The notes: generated by a model from the sequence alone, not told the origin. A stretch of DNA of 53,751 bases from Oscillospiraceae bacterium (GCA_029007035.1 JAQXHC010000026.1:1-53751), one strand, 5' to 3'; shown: positions 7,928 to 17,004, numbered from the stretch's first letter. A program made the numbers and translations.

Positions 7928-9709
7928 TTAATCTATCTTTCCGAGCTTGGTGAAATACGTCTCCGTATAGGCACGGAACTCGCGGCGGAATGTCTCGTCA
8001 TTCTCTTTCATATCGTGAAGATATTCGTGAATATCAGTCTTTTCCTCAATTTCAATTATACAGCCCGCAATATTGGAGCAGTGGTCGGAAATACGTTCAA
8101 GATTCGTAAGAATATCCTGATAAATATATCCCAGCTCAACGGTACAGTCCCCGTTCTGAAGCCGCTGAATGTGTCTGTTTTTCAGCTCTGCACTGATATT
8201 ATCAACCACTTCTTCAAGAGGCTCGATTTTATGTGCAAGAGGCAGATCATCGTTTATATATGCATCGAATGCCTTGTTGATATTTTCGGTAATCGCCTCG
8301 CAGATTACGGCTATTTCATTCTGACACTCATCAGAGAAATCAAGCCTCTTATCGTTCATTTCCTGCGCGGATTCAACGAGGTTTACAGCATGGTCACTGA
8401 TACGCTCAAAGTTGCCGACCATGTGCATCATTTTTGAGACGCGGCGGCTGTCCCTCGCAGTAATACTGCTCTTGGACACGCGAACAAGATAGCTGTTAAG
8501 CTTGTCCTCATACTTATCGATTTTATTTTCATTATCAACAATACTCTCGGCAGTTTTTTCGTCGTATGCAATAAGTATTCCGAGAGCGTCGAAAATTGTC
8601 TTTCTTGTAAGCTCCGCCATTTTTACGGTGACGCTGCGGCATACTTCAACGGCTACTGCCGGCGTTTTCAGGAAGCGCTCGTCGAGAACGATTTTCTCCG
8701 GTTTGGTTTCCGCGTCATCAGCGCTGTCCTTGACTATGAACCGCGAAAGTTTTACCATCTGGTTGCTGAACGGAATCAATATAATGGTAACAAGCACATT
8801 GAATATCGTATGCATCACAGCAATTCCGAAAGGATTAGCGGCATTGTCCATAAAGCTGAGACCGATAAATGAATCGAGAATCAATACGATCGGCAGCAGT
8901 ACAAGAGTGCCGACAACATTTATCATAACATGAACCCATGCAACACGCTTGGCATTTTTTGAAACGCCTATGCTGGAAATCAGCGCAGTAACACACGTTC
9001 CGATATTAAGACCCATTATAATCGGGAAAGCCATTCCGTTGGTCATTCCTCCGGCAGCCGAAAACGCCTGCAATATACCAATCGAACCGGCGGAGCTCTG
9101 AATAATTCCGGTAAATCCCGCTCCGACAAGCACACCTAAAATCGGATTTTCAAATGCAGTTAAAATTTTCTGGAAATCGGGTGAATCGGCAAGCGGTGCA
9201 ACTGAATCCGACATAAGGGTCATTCCTGTCATGAGGACCGCAAAACCAACAAGTATCCTTCCAATGTCCTTGCGTTTGCTGCTTTTCGCCACCATAATCA
9301 GGATAACTCCGGCAAGAGCAATAAGCGGAGAGAAATATTCAGGCTTGAGCATTTTAATAAACGGATTATCGCCCTCAACTCCGGCAAGGCTCAGGATCCA
9401 CGCCGTAAGAGTTGTGCCTATATTCGAACCGAAACATACGCCGACAGTCTGTTCAAGCTGCATGATACCCGAATTTACCAGTCCCACAAGCATAACCGTC
9501 ATAGCCGACGACGACTGGATAGCGATTGTGATACCCATTCCAAGCAGGATGCTTTTCAGTTTGCTGGATGTCATTTTCTTCAGAGCGACTTCAAGCTTTC
9601 CGCCTGTCAGCTTTTCAAGACCGGTGGACATCACGTTCATTCCGTAAAGAAAGAAAGCAAGACCTCCAAGCATAGTAAATATCGAGAAGATTGAGAATTC
9701 TGTGCCCAT
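7928..9709 (-). CDS. Na+/phosphate cotransporter family protein with C-terminal PhoU domain
   Basis: The product is 593 residues. ATG 9709 (MGTEFSIFSIFTMLGG) is chosen because AGGAG lies nine bases upstream; an in-frame extension to 9760 lacks an RBS. The first 330 residues are hydrophobic, with about eight membrane segments and two inverted Na_Pi_cotrans repeats marked by IAIQSSSAMTVMLVG and GIIQSSAGSIGILQAF. The C-terminal 200 residues are helical and PhoU-like (MHMVGNFERISDHAVNLVE, LTNLERISDHCSNIAGCI). The family imports phosphate driven by sodium, and the PhoU part probably regulates this. It has its own promoter at 9775-9802 and no pst genes nearby. Confidence 0.92.
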   Translation of the reverse strand: MGTEFSIFSIFTMLGGLAFFLYGMNVMSTGLEKLTGGKLEVALKKMTSSKLKSILLGMGITIAIQSSSAMTVMLVGLVNSGIMQLEQTVGVCFGSNIGTTLTAWILSLAGVEGDNPFIKMLKPEYFSPLIALAGVILIMVAKSSKRKDIGRILVGFAVLMTGMTLMSDSVAPLADSPDFQKILTAFENPILGVLVGAGFTGIIQSSAGSIGILQAFSAAGGMTNGMAFPIIMGLNIGTCVTALISSIGVSKNAKRVAWVHVMINVVGTLVLLPIVLILDSFIGLSFMDNAANPFGIAVMHTIFNVLVTIILIPFSNQMVKLSRFIVKDSADDAETKPEKIVLDERFLKTPAVAVEVCRSVTVKMAELTRKTIFDALGILIAYDEKTAESIVDNENKIDKYEDKLNSYLVRVSKSSITARDSRRVSKMMHMVGNFERISDHAVNLVESAQEMNDKRLDFSDECQNEIAVICEAITENINKAFDAYINDDLPLAHKIEPLEEVVDNISAELKNRHIQRLQNGDCTVELGYIYQDILTNLERISDHCSNIAGCIIEIEEKTDIHEYLHDMKENDETFRREFRAYTETYFTKLGKID

Positions 9710-9774
9710 AAATCCGACTCCTTTAGCAGGTAGTTTTAATCTTTTTATGTTATGTTCCAAGTTCCCCCATATTA

Positions 9775-9802
9775 ATTATACATCAAAACAAGCTTTTGTC
9801 AA
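9775..9802 (-). promoter_or_regulatory. Promoter of the Na/Pi cotransporter gene
   Basis: On the minus strand TTGACA (9802-9797), 16 bases, TATAAT (9780-9775). Confidence 0.8.
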
Positions 9803-9838
9803 GCGGCAGTTATAAAATAAATATTTTTAACACATTAT

Positions 9839-9865
9839 AAAAACGGGCGAACAAAAGTCCACCCG
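9839..9865 (-). terminator. Terminator of the P-type ATPase gene
   Basis: The minus-strand stem CGGGTGGAC / GTTCGCCCG (with G-U pairs) is followed by a U-run. It lies just after the ATPase stop codon. Confidence 0.7.
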
Positions 9866-9871
9866 AAATTA

Positions 9872-12451
9872 TCATTTTTTTACAGCTTCCCTGATCATTC
9901 TGAACATCTGGGTTACAACAAACGGAACTGCGGCAAGTCCGAGGATCTGAAGAATATTTGTGCCTGTAAGAGCATTTGAGATGTTCATGAAGCCGTGGAA
10001 CGGAGTGATGAACAGTGCACAGGAAAGGAAGGCTGCGCCCACTGCGAACGCAAGAATTGAAAACTTGTTTGTGGTGAAACCGAGCTTCGCAAGTGAACTG
10101 TTTCCGCGGCTGTCAAAGCCTTCAAAAAGACGTGACAGACAGAGAGTTGCGAAAGCCATTGTACTTGCCATAGCCGCAGAATCAGCAGTATTTCTGCCAA
10201 TCATGAATGCGATCATGGTACAGGCGGCAATCATAATGCTGTGAATTGCGATGTAAACAGACGCGTCCCTGTTGAGAATCGACTCACCGGACGGACGCGG
10301 CTTGTCCTTCATAACGCCTGACTGCATCGGTTCCATGCTCAGAGCAAGAGCAGGAAGCGAGTCGGTAAGCAGATTGATGAAAAGCAGATGAACCGGAGTA
10401 AATGGCAGCGGCAGATGGAAAAGCGTCGTAATAAGCACAACGATAATAGCCGCTGCATTGCCTGCAAGCAGAAATTTAATTGCATTTTTAATATTATTGT
10501 AAATGCAGCGTCCGTTAGCGACAGCCTTGACGATTGTGGCGAAGTTATCGTCGGCAAGAATCATGGAAGCCGCGTCTTTTGAAACCTCTGTTCCCGTAAT
10601 ACCCATAGCTACGCCGATATCTGCCTTTTTCAGCGCAGGAGCGTCGTTCACTCCGTCTCCGGTCATGGATACAACCTTATCCTTTTTCTGCCATAGCTCC
10701 ACGATCCTGATTTTATGAACAGGCGACACCCTGGCATATACCGATATTTTTTCAAGCTTTTCAGAAAGCTCCTCATCGGAAATGGCATCAAGCTCCGTTC
10801 CGTCCATGGCGATATCACCGTCATGGAAAATGCCGATTTCCTTTGCGATAGCGACAGCAGTCAGCTTGTGGTCACCGGTAATCATAACAGGCTTGATTCC
10901 TGCTGAAATACACTCCGCAACAGCAGCCTTGCTCTCCTCACGGGGAGGGTCAGTCATAGCAGCAAGACCTATGTATATATAGTCGTATTCATCGTCGAGG
11001 GTCACAGCCTCGTCGCTGCTGAGAATTTTCTTGGCAAAAGCAAGCACACGCATTCCGTTTTCGGAATATCTGAGATTTGCCTCTTTGATTTTCTCTAAAT
11101 CGCTGTCGTTGATCGGGCGGACCTCATTGCTGTCAAGTACATATTTCATTCTCGGCATAAGCACATCCATTGCGCCCTTCGTATAGGCGGTGCGGACTGT
11201 TCCGAAAAGATGAACGGTAGTCATCAGCTTACGGTCGCTGTCAAAAGGAATCTCGTCGGCACGGGGATTCTCCTCGCGTATGCGCATATATTCGTCCTCG
11301 CCGAGGTACATCGACAGAGCGGTCTCGGTAGGGTCGCCGAGCCAGCCGTCCTCGGATCTGGCGGCATCATTGCACAGTGCCATTGCAAGCATAAGCTCTT
11401 TTTTCGCCCTGTCGCATGGATATGTGAGGTTGCGGACCGTCATGCGGTTCTGAGTAAGAGTGCCTGTCTTATCCGAACAGATTATAGATACACAGCCCAG
11501 TCCCTCAACAGCTTTGAGATCCTTTATAATCGCTTTCTGCTTCGACATTTTCTGAGTTCCGATAGCGAGGGAAATAGTGATAATCGAGCTCAGAGCTTCC
11601 GGGATAGCCGCAACCGCAAGTGCAATTGCGAACATAAGAGCCTCTGAGGTCGGCTCGTGATTGACAAATTTCGTCAGCAGGAAAACAACGATACAAATTC
11701 CGATAATTACGAAAGACAGCACCTTGCTGAAGCTGTCAAGGCTAACCTGAAGCGGTGTTTTTTTCTTTTTTGCGGTCTGCATAAGCGACGCAATTTTTCC
11801 GATTTCGGTATTCATTCCGACTGCTGTAACAGCCACAACTCCGCGTCCGTTTGAGATGCTCGAACCTGAATAGACCATGTTCAGCCTGTCTCCGAGCGGA
11901 AGCTCCTCCGCATCGATTCTGTCCGAAGATTTAGTGACATTCAGCGACTCGCCTGTGAGGGCGCTTTCGTTTATCTGAAGCGAAGCGGCTTCGAGAATCC
12001 TTCCGTCGGCTGCAGCAACATTGCCTGCCTCAATCAGCAGAATATCGCCGACAACGACCTCGGATGCAGGAATCTCGACCTGAACACCTCCGCGAATAAC
12101 CCTCGCGTTCGGCGAGCTCATTGCCTTGAGGCTTGCAAGGGATTTCTGCGCCTTAACGTGCTGAACCGTTCCGAGAATGGCATTGATTACAATAACTGTC
12201 AGGATTACTACCGAGCTCTCAACATTGTCCATAAACATCGAAATAACAGCAGCGACGATGAGAATCATAACAAGCACATCGGCAAACTGGCTCAGAAATA
12301 CGAGCAGCAGACTTTTCTGCTTTTCTTCTGAAATAGCATTTTCTCCGAATTTACGCCGGTTTTCGGCAACCTGTCCGTCAGTAAGACCGTTCTCTCTCGA
12401 TGTACCAAGAGACTCGAGGACTGTTTTTTCGTCTTGATTGAAATAATTCAT
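9872..12451 (-). CDS. P2-type cation-translocating ATPase (Ca2+/Mn2+ type)
   Basis: The 859-residue pump has the full P-type layout: N-terminal cation-ATPase domain, actuator motif ALTGES (about residue 166), PEAL in the fourth membrane helix (AIPEALSSI), phosphorylation motif SDKTGTLTQ with Asp327, hinge TGDGVNDAPALKKADIG, and six C-terminal membrane helices. It resembles SERCA/PMCA-like bacterial Ca2+ ATPases. Its leader carries a yybP-ykoY-type aptamer (12522-12644), a class established as Mn2+-responsive, so manganese export is a strong possibility, as for riboswitch-linked ATPases in lactic acid bacteria. AGGAG precedes ATG 12451, and a terminator follows. The true ion is inferred, not shown. 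Confidence 0.93.
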   Translation of the reverse strand: MNYFNQDEKTVLESLGTSRENGLTDGQVAENRRKFGENAISEEKQKSLLLVFLSQFADVLVMILIVAAVISMFMDNVESSVVILTVIVINAILGTVQHVKAQKSLASLKAMSSPNARVIRGGVQVEIPASEVVVGDILLIEAGNVAAADGRILEAASLQINESALTGESLNVTKSSDRIDAEELPLGDRLNMVYSGSSISNGRGVVAVTAVGMNTEIGKIASLMQTAKKKKTPLQVSLDSFSKVLSFVIIGICIVVFLLTKFVNHEPTSEALMFAIALAVAAIPEALSSIITISLAIGTQKMSKQKAIIKDLKAVEGLGCVSIICSDKTGTLTQNRMTVRNLTYPCDRAKKELMLAMALCNDAARSEDGWLGDPTETALSMYLGEDEYMRIREENPRADEIPFDSDRKLMTTVHLFGTVRTAYTKGAMDVLMPRMKYVLDSNEVRPINDSDLEKIKEANLRYSENGMRVLAFAKKILSSDEAVTLDDEYDYIYIGLAAMTDPPREESKAAVAECISAGIKPVMITGDHKLTAVAIAKEIGIFHDGDIAMDGTELDAISDEELSEKLEKISVYARVSPVHKIRIVELWQKKDKVVSMTGDGVNDAPALKKADIGVAMGITGTEVSKDAASMILADDNFATIVKAVANGRCIYNNIKNAIKFLLAGNAAAIIVVLITTLFHLPLPFTPVHLLFINLLTDSLPALALSMEPMQSGVMKDKPRPSGESILNRDASVYIAIHSIMIAACTMIAFMIGRNTADSAAMASTMAFATLCLSRLFEGFDSRGNSSLAKLGFTTNKFSILAFAVGAAFLSCALFITPFHGFMNISNALTGTNILQILGLAAVPFVVTQMFRMIREAVKK

Positions 12452-12490
12452 TCAACTTCTCCTTATATAATAAAATACAGCTTCGCATAT

Positions 12491-12533
12491 AATAAATAAA
12501 GACCTTTATTGCATCAGCTGTGCAATAAAAGTC
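12491..12533 (-). terminator. Riboswitch expression-platform terminator
   Basis: On the minus strand GACTTTTATTGCA (12533-12521) pairs with TGCAATAAAGGTC (12513-12501) around a seven-base loop, with TTTATTTATT next. Its 5' arm contains the 3' strand of the aptamer P1 helix, so the two structures exclude each other. Confidence 0.85.
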
Positions 12534-12644
12534 TTGCTTAAAGCCAAAAGCCTCTGTCCGTCCGACGGCTCATCGCCGCGGTTATGGCGAAACGGACATC
12601 ACTGTAAAATACATTCATCCAGCGAAGCTACTCCCTTTTATTGC
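12522..12644 (-). promoter_or_regulatory. yybP-ykoY (Mn2+) riboswitch aptamer
   Basis: The 5' leader of the P-type ATPase gene contains GCAATAAAAG (12644-12635) perfectly complementary to CTTTTATTGC (12531-12522), forming P1. Inside P1 the 5' side reads GGGAGTAGC, the most conserved segment of the yybP-ykoY class, and the 3' side ends in AAGACTTTTATT, as members of this class usually do. A GC-rich arm (GTCCG ... CGGAC) lies between. P1 and the terminator at 12491-12533 compete for the same bases. Mn2+ binding, which stabilises P1 in this class, should therefore switch the ATPase on. The class call is from consensus recall without a covariance search. Confidence 0.85.
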
Positions 12645-12648
12645 TACT

Positions 12649-12677
12649 ATTTTAACATTCCGCAGGATAATTGTCAA
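12649..12677 (-). promoter_or_regulatory. Promoter of the riboswitch/ATPase unit
   Basis: On the minus strand TTGACA (12677-12672), 17 bases, TAAAAT (12654-12649). The expected start falls at or just before the first base of P1, as for a leader riboswitch. Confidence 0.85.
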
Positions 12678-12824
12678 CTTATTTCCGATAATTTGCCTGT
12701 AGAATTATCATGCGGCAATCAGGCAAAATTTGTTCAAACTGCCTTTAAAAATAAAATCAGCCTCCGCAGCCTGAGATACGGAAAAACCGTTACGCAAAGC
12801 TGAGGACGCTGATTATTGTGTATT

Positions 12825-13424
12825 TTACTGTAAAGCCGCAGTTGTTGCGGAGGGAGTCTGTCCGGCGGCATTTGCCGGATTATCGTAAGGAGACGTTACT
12901 ACAACCCTTACTTCGGCATAAACCGACGGGTTATTTTCGGAAGTGACAGTAACTACGCACTCGCCTGCGCCGACGGCGGTAATATCGCCTCTCCAGTCAA
13001 CGGTTGCGACGGTTTCATCGGAGCTTGTCCAGATTTCGCCTTTCTGAGTTGACGTTGAGGGAGTCATGGAAACAATCGGCATCTTCGGAGCGCCGCCCAC
13101 TTCGAGATAAACCTCGTACATTGACAGATCGATTTTAGTAATAGTATTCGGGTCATTGGGGTCGGCAGTAGGAACAGGAACCGTGGTGGGTGCCGGTGTG
13201 GGTGTGGTTATATCAAGCGTCGGAGATGTCGGAACTGTTGTTGTCTGTCCGGTTGGATTGGCAGGCTTCTTTTTTTCGCCGCTGTTCGAGCAGCCTTTAA
13301 CAAACAGGAGTATAATCAGTATAATAATCAGTATAAATACGAAAATTGCTACAGCGCGTCTTTTCTGAGCCATTTTGCGCGTAACACGTCTTTTCGGTCC
13401 TTGTGAATTATTATTGTAGTCCAT
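12825..13424 (-). CDS. Membrane-anchored Big2-type Ig-like protein
   Basis: The 199-residue protein has a basic N-terminus (GPKRRVTRKMAQKRR), one membrane helix (about residues 24-43, AIFVFILIIILIILLFVKG), a Thr/Pro-rich linker (about 50-90) and a C-terminal bacterial Ig-like group 2 domain marked by IWTSSDETVATVDWRGDIT and GAGECVVTVTS. This arrangement places a small Ig-like module just outside the membrane on a flexible stalk. The role is probably structural or adhesive; no catalytic site is visible. AGAGGAA precedes ATG 13424. A Cys (KGCSNSG) follows the helix, but the basic lead-in is not a typical lipobox signal. Confidence 0.8.
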   Translation of the reverse strand: MDYNNNSQGPKRRVTRKMAQKRRAVAIFVFILIIILIILLFVKGCSNSGEKKKPANPTGQTTTVPTSPTLDITTPTPAPTTVPVPTADPNDPNTITKIDLSMYEVYLEVGGAPKMPIVSMTPSTSTQKGEIWTSSDETVATVDWRGDITAVGAGECVVTVTSENNPSVYAEVRVVVTSPYDNPANAAGQTPSATTAALQ

Positions 13425-13453
13425 TCTGCATTCCTCTCTTTATCTCCAGATTT

Positions 13454-13615
13454 AGAACCTGTCCACATAGGATTTGTGTGCGGATTTTCAAGCACAATTT
13501 TGTGCAGATAAGGCAAAAATGTGCAGACGGGCTGTCGCCCGGCAAGCCTTTTAACGCAGTCTGCGGCAAAATTTTCCTGAAAGACGTGCGTACACGACTA
13601 TGCTGACAGTTTTTA
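13454..13615. repeat. MITE-like element, family A copy 1
   Basis: The 162-bp element has degenerate terminal inverted repeats: AACCTGTCCACATAG at the left against AAACTGTCAGCATAG read inward from the right. Its interior (TGTGCGGATTTTC, TTTTAACGCAG, GAAAGACGTGCG) matches the copy at 43213-43373 in order and spacing. It is non-coding. No target duplication could be fixed by eye. Confidence 0.6.
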
Positions 13616-13804
13616 TACAACAAGGCATAATAACCCCATTTTCCTTATTATATCACAGTATTCGCCAAATGTCACGTATTTTTGAAAATTTTTGCAATTA
13701 CACAAATAACACTTTTATTTTTTGTTGAAATCAGACAAATTATTATAATGCGCTTTTCCTTAACAACTACAGCCAGATCCGATGTGATAAAACACCTCCC
13801 GGAC

Positions 13805-13834
13805 AAAACAAAAAGGGCGGAAAAATCCGCCCTT
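13805..13834 (-). terminator. Terminator of the substrate-binding protein gene
   Basis: The perfect stem AAGGGCGGA / TCCGCCCTT has an A-rich loop and a U-run on the minus strand, 30 bases after the stop codon at 13865. Confidence 0.9.
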
Positions 13835-13864
13835 AAAATATACTTATTTCCTGTAAAGACACAG

Positions 13865-15295
13865 TTATTTTGCATTGAATTCATTTACCTTTTCGGTTAC
13901 AACACCTGTCCATGCATCACGGAGAGTAGCCCAGGAATCGACCTGTTCTCCGCCCTCGAGAAGAGCTTTTTCAAGATTATCCATAACGCCTCTTGTCTCG
14001 TAGGTATATTCGCCTGAGCCGTACATTTCATCGCCCATTCCGTAGCCGAAATCAAACATAGGGGTGATGTTTTCGGGATCAAGGTAGCTCTGGATAGCAT
14101 CGTACTGCTCCTCAGTCACAAAGCTCTTTGTAATGCCCGACGCTGTCTTTTCCACAACGAGAGCCTTATCTCTGGCTATTTTCTTGTAGTCCTCATTCGT
14201 AGCTGCAAGGCGTTCACATTTGATATAGGTTGCAACAGCTTCTCCTTTATCCGAGCCGCTTACAAGCATTCTTGCACCGAAGTTGCAGCAGAGATAATAT
14301 TCGTCAGCACCGGGAGCTTTCGGGAACGGAACGATCATAAGGTCGGCATCCTCGTTCTTGGCATTTGAGGAACCAAGCTGCCAGTCTGCCATGCCGAGGA
14401 AAAGTGTATTCATATCATCGGGATAATATCCGAGCCACTCGGGATTATAGAGATTCTTATCCGCCATTTCCTGAAGAAGAAGCTCTGCCTTTTCAATTTC
14501 GGGGTCGTTGATATTATTGGAGAATACTCCGTTCTCGTAATTTACAACAGTATGTCCGGTGGACTGTATCGCCGCCTGACCGAACCAGCCGTTAATTCCG
14601 TATCTTGTTGTCTTTTCGGGAGCATTGGAAACAAATGTATTCATCATATCCATCATAGCGTCCCAATCCCATTTGCCCTTCTTATAAAGCTCGTAAGGAT
14701 CATCGAGTCCCTCAGTCTGCATAAGCTTGCGGCTGTAGGTTATACAAAGCGGATCGGAAAGACAATACGGAATTACATAATGAGCATCCTTGTACTCGAA
14801 CATATCGATAACATCCTCCATGCCCGTCCAAAGGTCGCTGTCCATTTCAAGAATGTCATAATAATCATCAAGAGGCTGATACTGATTCTTAACAACTCCA
14901 TTCGGAACAGCGTCCCACTCATAGGGGAACATATCCACAGGCTGGTCAGCCTGTAACCGCTGGGCGAGGGTCTCGAACTTTGAGTTTGAATCAGTCTGGA
15001 TCCATTCAATTTTACCGCCGTAAACGTCCTCAAAGAGGGAGAGGGCAACGGAACGGTCGTTGTTGTTTGTTGGATTAAGGTCATAGTCACAGAGCCAGTA
15101 AATTGTCTGACCGCTGATGTCGACATCATTCTCACCCTTGATTTCATCGCCTGCACTTACAGCGAATTCATCTTCGGATTTGTAATGAGCGTTGTTTTCT
15201 GAACTGGATTTATTTTTATCCGAGCAGGAAACCGCACAGCTCATTACTGCCGTCACTGAGAGGAGAACGGCAAGATATTTTTTCAGCTTGTTCAT
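13865..15295 (-). CDS. ABC-type sugar substrate-binding lipoprotein (orphan)
   Basis: The product is 476 residues from ATG 15295 (MNKLKKYLAVLLSVTAVMSC), with AGGAG 12 bases upstream. A lipoprotein signal ends at a lipobox-like Cys (SCAVSC, about residues 19-24). The mature part is a family-1 extracellular solute-binding protein: QTIYWLCDYDLNP, SLFEDVYGGKIEWI, FETLAQRLQADQPVDMFPYE and several carbohydrate-stacking aromatic residues (WDWDAMMDMM, YGINGWFGQA). Such proteins deliver sugars or oligosaccharides to an ABC importer. No permease or ATPase gene is adjacent; the neighbours are a terminator and a repeat element. It presumably works with a transporter encoded elsewhere. Confidence 0.88.
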   Translation of the reverse strand: MNKLKKYLAVLLSVTAVMSCAVSCSDKNKSSSENNAHYKSEDEFAVSAGDEIKGENDVDISGQTIYWLCDYDLNPTNNNDRSVALSLFEDVYGGKIEWIQTDSNSKFETLAQRLQADQPVDMFPYEWDAVPNGVVKNQYQPLDDYYDILEMDSDLWTGMEDVIDMFEYKDAHYVIPYCLSDPLCITYSRKLMQTEGLDDPYELYKKGKWDWDAMMDMMNTFVSNAPEKTTRYGINGWFGQAAIQSTGHTVVNYENGVFSNNINDPEIEKAELLLQEMADKNLYNPEWLGYYPDDMNTLFLGMADWQLGSSNAKNEDADLMIVPFPKAPGADEYYLCCNFGARMLVSGSDKGEAVATYIKCERLAATNEDYKKIARDKALVVEKTASGITKSFVTEEQYDAIQSYLDPENITPMFDFGYGMGDEMYGSGEYTYETRGVMDNLEKALLEGGEQVDSWATLRDAWTGVVTEKVNEFNAK

Positions 15296-15350
15296 AAAAT
15301 GAGTAAACTCCTTTCGCGGCGGATCGTCAGCTGAATCCGCCCTCTTCATT

Positions 15351-15448
15351 TTAAGGCAATACCGCACAGAACCTGTGCCAAGGATGCGAAATCAGATTTT
15401 CCGTCATATCGCACAATTATTGCCATTAACTGTATAGTGCTGCCTTAA
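15351..15448. repeat. Short inverted-repeat element, family B copy 1
   Basis: The 98-bp unit starts TTAAGGCAATACCGCAC and ends GTATAGTGCTGCCTTAA; the ends are imperfect inverted repeats. A similar unit lies at 42404-42486. It sits in the leader of the substrate-binding protein gene and could fold into a long hairpin in that transcript. Confidence 0.6.
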
Positions 15449-15580
15449 TTATACAATTATTTTCAATTCATGTCAAGTGATGTTATTCCCTATTTTTCGG
15501 TATCACTGTTTTCAGAACTTTTACCGGAATCTGACCCGTTGGAAACACATCGGAAACCTCCCTGATATTCTCCGCGGAAA

Positions 15581-16933
15581 TCAGGCATCGGCTGTACGCG
15601 TAAGCTTATTGAGCCAGCGATATTTTTTATAATGCATATAGACAACGGGAAGCTTTACAATCTCATCAATATTTATCAGGATATAAACCGCCAGAACCGG
15701 CAGTCTGAGCACGAAAGCAGCAATAAGTCCGATAGGCACTGTCACGAACCACATCGTTACTCCGTCACATTTGAAACCGAACTTCGAGTCACCTCCCGAC
15801 GGGAAAATACCCGAAATAACCGTCATATTCATGGCCTTGCCCACTACGTAATACGAGCTGACGGCAAGCATTACCCTCAGATAACCCTGAGCCGTTTCAG
15901 AAATGCTCGTAAACAGCGGCACAAATGGAATTACGCACAGAATTACCGCACCCGACAAAATGCCGGAGACAAGCGAAAGCCTGCACAGCTTCGAAGCGCT
16001 TTCCCGCGCATTTTCCATTTCTCCCCTGCCCAGCTGCTCGCCGACAATAACTCCGCTCGCGGAAGCGAGTCCCTGACAGATGCAGATTGCAAGATTCTTA
16101 ACAATATTCGCAATGGAATTTGCCGCCGTAGCGTCGCTTCCGAGGTGACCGAGAATCACCGAATACATTGTGAAGCCGATTCCCCACACAAGATTGTTCC
16201 CAAGAACAGGCAGTGTATACTTCAGAAAATCGCCGCTGAGAACCTTATCGCCGTGCAGAATATATTTCAGCCTGATTTTTATGCTGTCTTTTTTCATAAC
16301 AACAATCAGTGTCCACACAAGCTCCACAGCCTTGGAAATAACGGTTGCAGCACCTGCTCCTGCGATACCCATTTTCGGAAAGCCGAACAGTCCGAAAATC
16401 AGCAGTGCGTTGAAAATAATATTCACCGCTACCGATACCGAACTGATTACCGAGCTTTTCACTGCCATTCCGCAGTTTTTCATGGTACACAGACAGCACT
16501 GGGAGACCGACAAAAACAGATACGAAAGCGCGACCGACCGCAGATATAAAGCTCCGCTGTCAATCAGAACATCATCCGAAGCAAACATCCGCATTATTTC
16601 CGTCGGAAAAATCAGCGCACCGAGTGTGAAAACAACCGAGATCGGCACTATCATCCGCAGTCCGCAGGCAAGCACCTTTTCAATAGATTTTTTGTCTCTC
16701 AGCCCCCAGTACTGGGCGGCAAGAATTGAAATTCCCGACGATGCCGAAAATGTAAACAGTGAATATACAAACATAACCTGTCCGGCAAGAGAAACTGCCG
16801 ACAGAGCGTCCTGACTGAGAAATCCAAGCATCAAAGCGTCGGTAACGCTTACAAGGGACAGCATAAGCTGCTGCATGGAAATCGGGAGAACGAGTGAAAT
16901 GAGTTTTTTTGAAAAATTCTTATCCTTAAACAC
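15581..16933 (-). CDS. MATE family multidrug/Na+ antiporter
   Basis: The product has about 450 residues with twelve predicted membrane segments in two homologous halves, as in MATE exporters. Typical features are the N-terminal ISLVLPISMQQLMLSLVSVTDALMLGFL and the mid-protein APTVISK-like segment GAGAATVISKAVELV. The family exports cationic drugs or metabolites in exchange for Na+ or H+. GTG 16933 is chosen as start because GGAG lies nine bases upstream; the ATG at 16942 abuts that RBS and is unlikely to be used. A good promoter lies at 17005-17033. The substrate cannot be predicted. Confidence 0.88.
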   Translation of the reverse strand: MFKDKNFSKKLISLVLPISMQQLMLSLVSVTDALMLGFLSQDALSAVSLAGQVMFVYSLFTFSASSGISILAAQYWGLRDKKSIEKVLACGLRMIVPISVVFTLGALIFPTEIMRMFASDDVLIDSGALYLRSVALSYLFLSVSQCCLCTMKNCGMAVKSSVISSVSVAVNIIFNALLIFGLFGFPKMGIAGAGAATVISKAVELVWTLIVVMKKDSIKIRLKYILHGDKVLSGDFLKYTLPVLGNNLVWGIGFTMYSVILGHLGSDATAANSIANIVKNLAICICQGLASASGVIVGEQLGRGEMENARESASKLCRLSLVSGILSGAVILCVIPFVPLFTSISETAQGYLRVMLAVSSYYVVGKAMNMTVISGIFPSGGDSKFGFKCDGVTMWFVTVPIGLIAAFVLRLPVLAVYILINIDEIVKLPVVYMHYKKYRWLNKLTRTADA

Positions 16934-17004
16934 AATTGTCATCTCCAGTAAAAACTTTTCTTTATTCCGACAGCATCCGGCTGTCTTTCATTTTTTTCTC
17001 GCAA

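Larger units (their letters stand above)
13425..13864. other. Gene-free stretch with one repeat element and a terminator
   Basis: This 440-base gap holds the inverted-repeat element at 13454-13615, about 190 AT-rich bases with no visible gene, and the terminator at 13805-13834. Confidence 0.6.

Noticed and set aside
9710..9760. N-terminal extension of the Na/Pi cotransporter
   Set aside because: No RBS for the longer start, while AGGAG is well placed before ATG 9709.
12534..12803. Plus-strand frame of 89 codons
   Set aside because: It covers the riboswitch and promoter of the ATPase gene and has no RBS.
16170..16814. Plus-strand frame of 214 codons
   Set aside because: Antisense to the MATE gene; no RBS and shadow-like composition.
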